A stretch of DNA of 64,000 bases from RHLJ01 sp040222455 (GTDB lineage Bacteria > Bacteroidota > Rhodothermia > Balneolales > Balneolaceae): positions 744,001 through 808,000 of the forward strand of contig JAVKDD010000011.1 in assembly GCA_040222455.1 (NCBI GenBank). The letters run 5' to 3'. Under the pieces are notes generated by a model. That model was not told the DNA's origin and did not search any database. It saw only the letters and a program-made list of their open reading frames with translations. This document shows positions 60,481 through 64,000 of the stretch, in pieces (position 1 is the stretch's first letter; each line of letters begins with the position of its first letter). Made by a program: the position numbers and the translations under genes.

Positions 60481-61980
60481 TTATTTCAAATTTACATAAG
60501 CAGCCAATCCATGAAGACCGCCTTCTCTGCCTACACCGCTTTCTTTATATCCACCAAAAGGTGAAGTAGGGTCAAATTTATTATATGTGTTTGCCCAAAC
60601 AACTCCAGATCTTAGCTCAGAACCAACTTTAAATATTTTTGATCCTTTATCTGTCCAAACTCCTCCAGCTAAGCCAAAAGGCGTATTATTAGCTTTATCG
60701 ATGGCTTCATCTGCTGTTCTAAAAGTTTGAACTGTAAGAACAGGACCAAATATTTCTTCTTGAACTACTCGATTACTTTGTGAGACATTAGTTAATAAAG
60801 TAGGGCGGATGTAATAACCATTTTCAGGAATCTGACATTTACTTTGATAAACATCGGCACCTTCTTCTAAGCCGATTTCTAAAAATGAATTAATGGTCTC
60901 AAATTGTTGACCAGAGTTAATAGCTCCTATATCCGTATTTTTGTCTAATGGATCTCCAACAATCAACGACTCCATTCTATCTTTTAGTTTAGAAACAACC
61001 TGATCTGCTACTCCTTCCTGAACAATAAGTCTTGATCCAGCACAACAAACATGACCTTGATTAAAAAAGATTGCGTTAATAATTCCTTCTACAGCCTGAT
61101 CGATTGGTGCATCTTCAAATACAATGAGAGCGCCTTTACCACCAAGTTCTAATGTGAATTTCTTATCGGTTCCTGCAAGTGATTTCTGTATCAATTTCCC
61201 AACACGTGTTGACCCAGTAAATGCAATTTTGTTAATATCTTTATGATTTACTATTTCTGATCCAGTTTGTCCTGCTCCAGTAATAATATTAATAACTCCA
61301 GCTGGTACTCCTGCATCCTTTACCAATTCTGCAAATTTGAGAGCGGTTAAAGAAGTAGTTTCTGCAGGTTTTAAAACCACAGTATTTCCGCATGCAAGTG
61401 CAGGAGCTATTTTCCAAGCCAACATTAAAAGTGGGAAATTCCATGGAATAATTTGTCCACAAACGCCAAGAGGTTCTGGTTTTTTACCTGGAAATGCATA
61501 TTCAAGTTTATCAGCCCAACCGGCATAGTAAAAGAAATGGGCTGCAGCTAAAGGCACATCTACATCACGTGACTCACGAATAGGTTTACCTCCATCAATA
61601 CTTTCTAGTACAGAGAATTCACGAGCTCGTTCCTGAAGCATTCTTGCTATCCTAAAAAGATATTTACCACGAGCTTTTGGAGATAAGGAAGACCATTCAC
61701 CATTAAATGCTTTTCTAGCTGCTTTAACGGCTTTATCAACGTCGTTTTGGGTGGCTTCTGCAAATTCAGTTACAACTTCTTTAGTAGCTGGATTGGTACT
61801 TTTAAAATACCTTTCTTTTGAAGGCTTTATGAATTTCCCATTAATGAAAAGTTCGTATCGTTCTTTAATTTCTACATGATCAGTGCTTTCAGGAGCTGGA
61901 TCGTATTCCCAAACTGAGGCAAAATCAAGTTTAGAATTAGGAGAAGTAGGTTTATAAAGTGTTTCTTTAGTTTGAGACAT
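60481..61980 (-). CDS. NAD-dependent aldehyde dehydrogenase
   Basis: 499 aa, full length. The NAD-binding region ends at FTGSTRVG. Catalytic base E278 (LELGGKG) and nucleophile C312 (GHVCCAG) are spaced 34 residues apart, as in active ALDHs. PFGGYKESGVGREGG near the C-terminus is typical. It begins 17 bases after deoC. It could oxidise acetaldehyde, the product of DeoC, to acetate. A half-ALDH partner follows. Confidence 0.95.
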   Translation of the reverse strand: MSQTKETLYKPTSPNSKLDFASVWEYDPAPESTDHVEIKERYELFINGKFIKPSKERYFKSTNPATKEVVTEFAEATQNDVDKAVKAARKAFNGEWSSLSPKARGKYLFRIARMLQERAREFSVLESIDGGKPIRESRDVDVPLAAAHFFYYAGWADKLEYAFPGKKPEPLGVCGQIIPWNFPLLMLAWKIAPALACGNTVVLKPAETTSLTALKFAELVKDAGVPAGVINIITGAGQTGSEIVNHKDINKIAFTGSTRVGKLIQKSLAGTDKKFTLELGGKGALIVFEDAPIDQAVEGIINAIFFNQGHVCCAGSRLIVQEGVADQVVSKLKDRMESLIVGDPLDKNTDIGAINSGQQFETINSFLEIGLEEGADVYQSKCQIPENGYYIRPTLLTNVSQSNRVVQEEIFGPVLTVQTFRTADEAIDKANNTPFGLAGGVWTDKGSKIFKVGSELRSGVVWANTYNKFDPTSPFGGYKESGVGREGGLHGLAAYVNLK

Positions 61981-61997
61981 AATATAATCTGGTGTTA

Positions 61998-62897
61998 TTA
62001 ATCCACTGAAAAATAATCGGGAGACTGGTATTGACCCGTTTCTTGTTTTACAATTTGCATAAGTACATCGTTAGCTAGAGAACTGGCGCCAAATCTGAAG
62101 TATTCGTTGGTTAACCATGCTGCTCCTAATGTTTCTTTTACTAGCACTAGATATTGGAGGGCTTGTTTCGCGGTTCTAATTCCTCCCGCTGGTTTCATGC
62201 CAATCATCTTGCCTGTTTTATAGTAATAATCTCTGATAGCTTCTAGCATTACCAAGGTAACAGGTTGTGTAGCAGCAGGACTTATTTTTCCTGTTGAAGT
62301 TTTAATGAAATCGGCACCTGCTTCCATAGCAAGATCACTTGCTTTGCGAACATTTTCGTAAGTGTGAAGTTCACCGGTTTCAAGAATTACTTTTAAGTGA
62401 GCTTTTCCACATGCTTCTTTTATAGCTGAGATTTCATCAAAAACTCTATTGTATTCACCTGAAAGAAAAGCTCCACGACTAATCACCATATCTACTTCGT
62501 CAGCTCCTTCATCAACAGCAAATTTAGTATCATCAATTCTTACTGATAGTGGAGCCATTCCGCTTGGAAACGCAGTTGCTACACTTGCAACGTGTATTCC
62601 AGAACCTTTCACATGTTTTTTAGCTATTCGTACCATAGTTGGGTATACGCACACTGCGGCAACTCTTGGAAGATCGGGTAGAGCAGCATAAGGAAGTTTT
62701 GCTTTCTGGCACAATTGAATCACTTTTCCATTAGAATCTTTTCCCTCTAAGGTGGTCAAGTCCATCATGCTCAATGCAAGTTTAAGACCCTGTACTTTCG
62801 ATTCCTTTTTGATGCTTCGTTTATTTAAACGAGCTACACGCTCTTCAACAGCAACATGATCGATAGGTATGGTAACTGAATAATCTTTAGTACTCAT
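61998..62897 (-). CDS. deoC: Deoxyribose-phosphate aldolase
   Basis: 299 aa class I aldolase. The Schiff-base lysine K199 (ADFIKTSTGK) and the proton-relay K235 (GMKPAGG) are spaced as in E. coli DeoC. VDEGADEVDMVISRGAF matches the catalytic Asp region. It splits deoxyribose 5-phosphate into glyceraldehyde 3-phosphate and acetaldehyde. It heads a minus-strand run with two ALDH genes and a SPOR lipoprotein. Confidence 0.95.
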   Translation of the reverse strand: MSTKDYSVTIPIDHVAVEERVARLNKRSIKKESKVQGLKLALSMMDLTTLEGKDSNGKVIQLCQKAKLPYAALPDLPRVAAVCVYPTMVRIAKKHVKGSGIHVASVATAFPSGMAPLSVRIDDTKFAVDEGADEVDMVISRGAFLSGEYNRVFDEISAIKEACGKAHLKVILETGELHTYENVRKASDLAMEAGADFIKTSTGKISPAATQPVTLVMLEAIRDYYYKTGKMIGMKPAGGIRTAKQALQYLVLVKETLGAAWLTNEYFRFGASSLANDVLMQIVKQETGQYQSPDYFSVD

Positions 62898-62947
62898 TTT
62901 CTAATGTAAGTAGTTCAACGTTTTATGGTCTAGCTAATAAACCACAA

Positions 62948-62955
62948 CAAAGGTA
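62948..62955 (-). promoter_or_regulatory. Candidate -7 box of the deoC operon
   Basis: Minus-strand TACCTTTG matches TAnnTTTG exactly and lies 51 bases before the deoC ATG. A TTTTG is 12 bases upstream, too close to be a standard -33. Confidence 0.45.
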
Positions 62956-62979
62956 CAAAAACTATGGCAAAAGCTTTCT

Positions 62980-63016
62980 GAGTTGCTACATGGAATGTTG
63001 AATATTTTTGCAACTC
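62980..63016. repeat. Inverted repeat upstream of deoC
   Basis: GAGTTGC and GCAACTC with a 23-base spacer lie about 25 bases upstream of the predicted -7 box of deoC. It could be an operator; it is short enough to be chance. Confidence 0.3.
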
Positions 63017-63317
63017 GAAAAATAAATATAAAATTAATGTTCGTACTTATTTAAAGGCATATTTAATTCCAGGTAATATTGTGTTTTTTGAAGATAATAT
63101 TTGCATTCGTAAAAGCTCATCCTGATATAATCTAAGATTAATTTTATCCTCAATGATAATTATTAAAGTGGCACTTCTTGCTATTTTATATCATCATAGA
63201 TGAATATTTCCAGCTCAATAAATACCAATAAATAAATTACGTTTGTTATCTTAACTTATTTTTCACTTAATTCATTGGCGTACAATCGATAAGTAAACAT
63301 TAATAATGGAGTGAATT

Positions 63318-63719
63318 ATGGAAGTTGAAATTAATTATCTAGCAGTGCTAGTAGCGTCTTTAGTTGGTTTTGTTGTTGGATTTTTATGGTATGGACCAAT
63401 TTTTGGAAAAGTCTGGATGGCAGAAATTGGGATGACAGAAGAGGAGCAGAAAGGAGGCAACATGGGTAAAATATTTGGTACAACCTTTGTATTACAAATT
63501 ATTATGACTTATTGCTTAGCCATGTTCTTAGCAGCTGATTCTGTAGACTTAGCAATGGGAACATTTTATGGTTTTTTAACCGGAGCGGGATGGATTCTTC
63601 CAACGATGATAATCAACAATTTGTATGAACAACGCTCTTTTAAACTTTCATTTATTCAAGGTGGATATTGGGTGATCGTATTCACATTAATGGGTTTAAT
63701 ATTAGGAGCCTGGAGATAA
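63318..63719 (+). CDS. DUF1761 family membrane protein
   Basis: 133 aa with four hydrophobic segments (about residues 8-27, 51-70, 78-98, 108-130). The N-terminal LVGFVVGFLWYGPIFGKVWM is characteristic of DUF1761. The function of this family is unknown. A GGAG sequence 6 bases before the ATG is a good ribosome-binding site. It is a single-gene transcript ended by a strong hairpin. Confidence 0.88.
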   Translation: MEVEINYLAVLVASLVGFVVGFLWYGPIFGKVWMAEIGMTEEEQKGGNMGKIFGTTFVLQIIMTYCLAMFLAADSVDLAMGTFYGFLTGAGWILPTMIINNLYEQRSFKLSFIQGGYWVIVFTLMGLILGAWR

Positions 63720-63738
63720 AATTGAAATCAAAAAAATT

Positions 63739-63768
63739 AGCGGTTTTCTATCGAAGGCCGCTTTTTTT
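63739..63768 (+). terminator. Intrinsic terminator after DUF1761 gene
   Basis: AGCGGTTTTC / GAAGGCCGCT forms a 10-bp RNA stem with two G-U pairs and a UAUC loop (63739-63762), followed by TTTTTTT. The G-U pairs make it stronger on the plus strand. It overlaps the stop of the gene on the other strand. Confidence 0.8.
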
Positions 63769-64000
63769 GAGTTCTCGACTAAGGTCTATAGTTTCAAGTT
63801 CTTTTCTTCTGAATATTGGCCAGGAAATACTTATTAACAGAAATAAAACGCCGAAACTAAAAATTACCCATGCTACCTCCATATTTTTATTTACTATGTT
63901 TAATGCACCAAGCATATTTGCATAATCATGACCTTCTTTTGAAGTATCGTTCCCAATTAAAGGAAGTACTCTAAAGTATGCATCAGCACAATAAATGGCG
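63748..64000 (-). CDS. Uncharacterised membrane protein, C-terminal end (partial, cut by window end)
   Basis: The minus-strand frame is open from the window end to a TAG at 63748-63750 (about 84 residues). It reads as an extracytoplasmic segment (AIYCADAYFRVLPLIGNDTS) followed by one transmembrane helix (VAWVIFSFGVLFLLISISW) and a basic cytosolic tail (FRRKELETIDLSRELKKSG). No family was recognised from this fragment. It converges with the DUF1761 gene. Confidence 0.6.
   Translation of the reverse strand, partial: AIYCADAYFRVLPLIGNDTSKEGHDYANMLGALNIVNKNMEVAWVIFSFGVLFLLISISWPIFRRKELETIDLSRELKKSGLR

Larger units (their letters stand above)
62898..63317. other. Non-coding gap between divergent deoC and DUF1761 genes
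   Basis: 420 bases without a supported gene. It holds the deoC -7 box (62948-62955) and an inverted repeat GAGTTGC/GCAACTC (62980-62986 and 63010-63016, 23-base spacer) near it, possibly a regulator site. AT content is high. A GGAG ribosome-binding site precedes the DUF1761 ATG. Confidence 0.55.

Overview
The window is a gene-dense stretch of an AT-rich bacterial chromosome, most likely Bacteroidota or the related Balneolota/Rhodothermia group. This is inferred from several features: TAnnTTTG-type -7 promoter boxes, few strong Shine-Dalgarno sequences, DUF6090, DUF5723, LytTR and TonB-type proteins, and a fused isobutyryl-CoA mutase (IcmF). A genus cannot be assigned by eye. There is no CRISPR array, insertion sequence or rRNA. 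Two tRNAs are present, Ser-GGA and Val-GAC.

Layout. 1-1.4 kb: the 3' end of metH followed by metF (methionine/folate). 1.5-6.2 kb: a methyltransferase, a GNAT-nitrilase fusion, an unknown acidic protein and a Tat-type Gfo/Idh/MocA oxidoreductase. 6.3-8.2 kb: a LacI-type regulator immediately upstream of purC. 8.4-13.3 kb: a tight run of phytoene/squalene synthase, biotin carboxylase, murQ, plsC and a TonB-like gene. Then come tRNA-Ser and an envelope pair (764-aa lipoprotein plus DUF5723 barrel). 17.5-23.4 kb: an FAD oxidoreductase, a COG3014/LpoB-like lipoprotein pair, an Ig-like lipoprotein and an MscS channel. 23.4-25.5 kb: a Crp/Fnr regulator, rhodanese, small YgaP-like membrane protein, thioredoxin and OsmC form a thiol/sulfur operon. 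25.6-29.1 kb: icmF.

29-37 kb holds accessory genes: DUF6090, PhnA, YdeI-like, a GT4 glycosyltransferase, a LytTR membrane regulator, and a convergent ROK kinase and sugar MFS pair. 37-46.8 kb is the core translation and division cluster on the minus strand: thrS-infC-rpmI-rplT, terminator, pheS-pheT-zapB-like-zapA-ymdB-lolD, then a TPR membrane protein. infC has no ATG/GTG/TTG start at its true N-terminus and appears to begin at AUC. An orphan PAS histidine kinase follows. Next is a compact type II restriction-modification pair (m5C methyltransferase plus NgoFVII-like PLD nuclease), placed between a terminator and tRNA-Val. nusB, a PPP phosphatase and ychF follow.

54-58.9 kb is the region that most resembles an undescribed system. 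It is a tightly packed minus-strand operon encoding a periplasmic cupredoxin with a carboxypeptidase-regulatory-like domain, a membrane sensor with an adenylate-cyclase-type catalytic domain, an outer-membrane barrel, a ferritin-like lipoprotein and a VTT/DedA-type membrane protein. 59-62.9 kb is a deoC-aldehyde dehydrogenase operon. It includes a half-length aldehyde dehydrogenase that lacks the catalytic domain and a SPOR lipoprotein. A DUF1761 membrane protein and the 3' end of an unknown membrane protein close the window.
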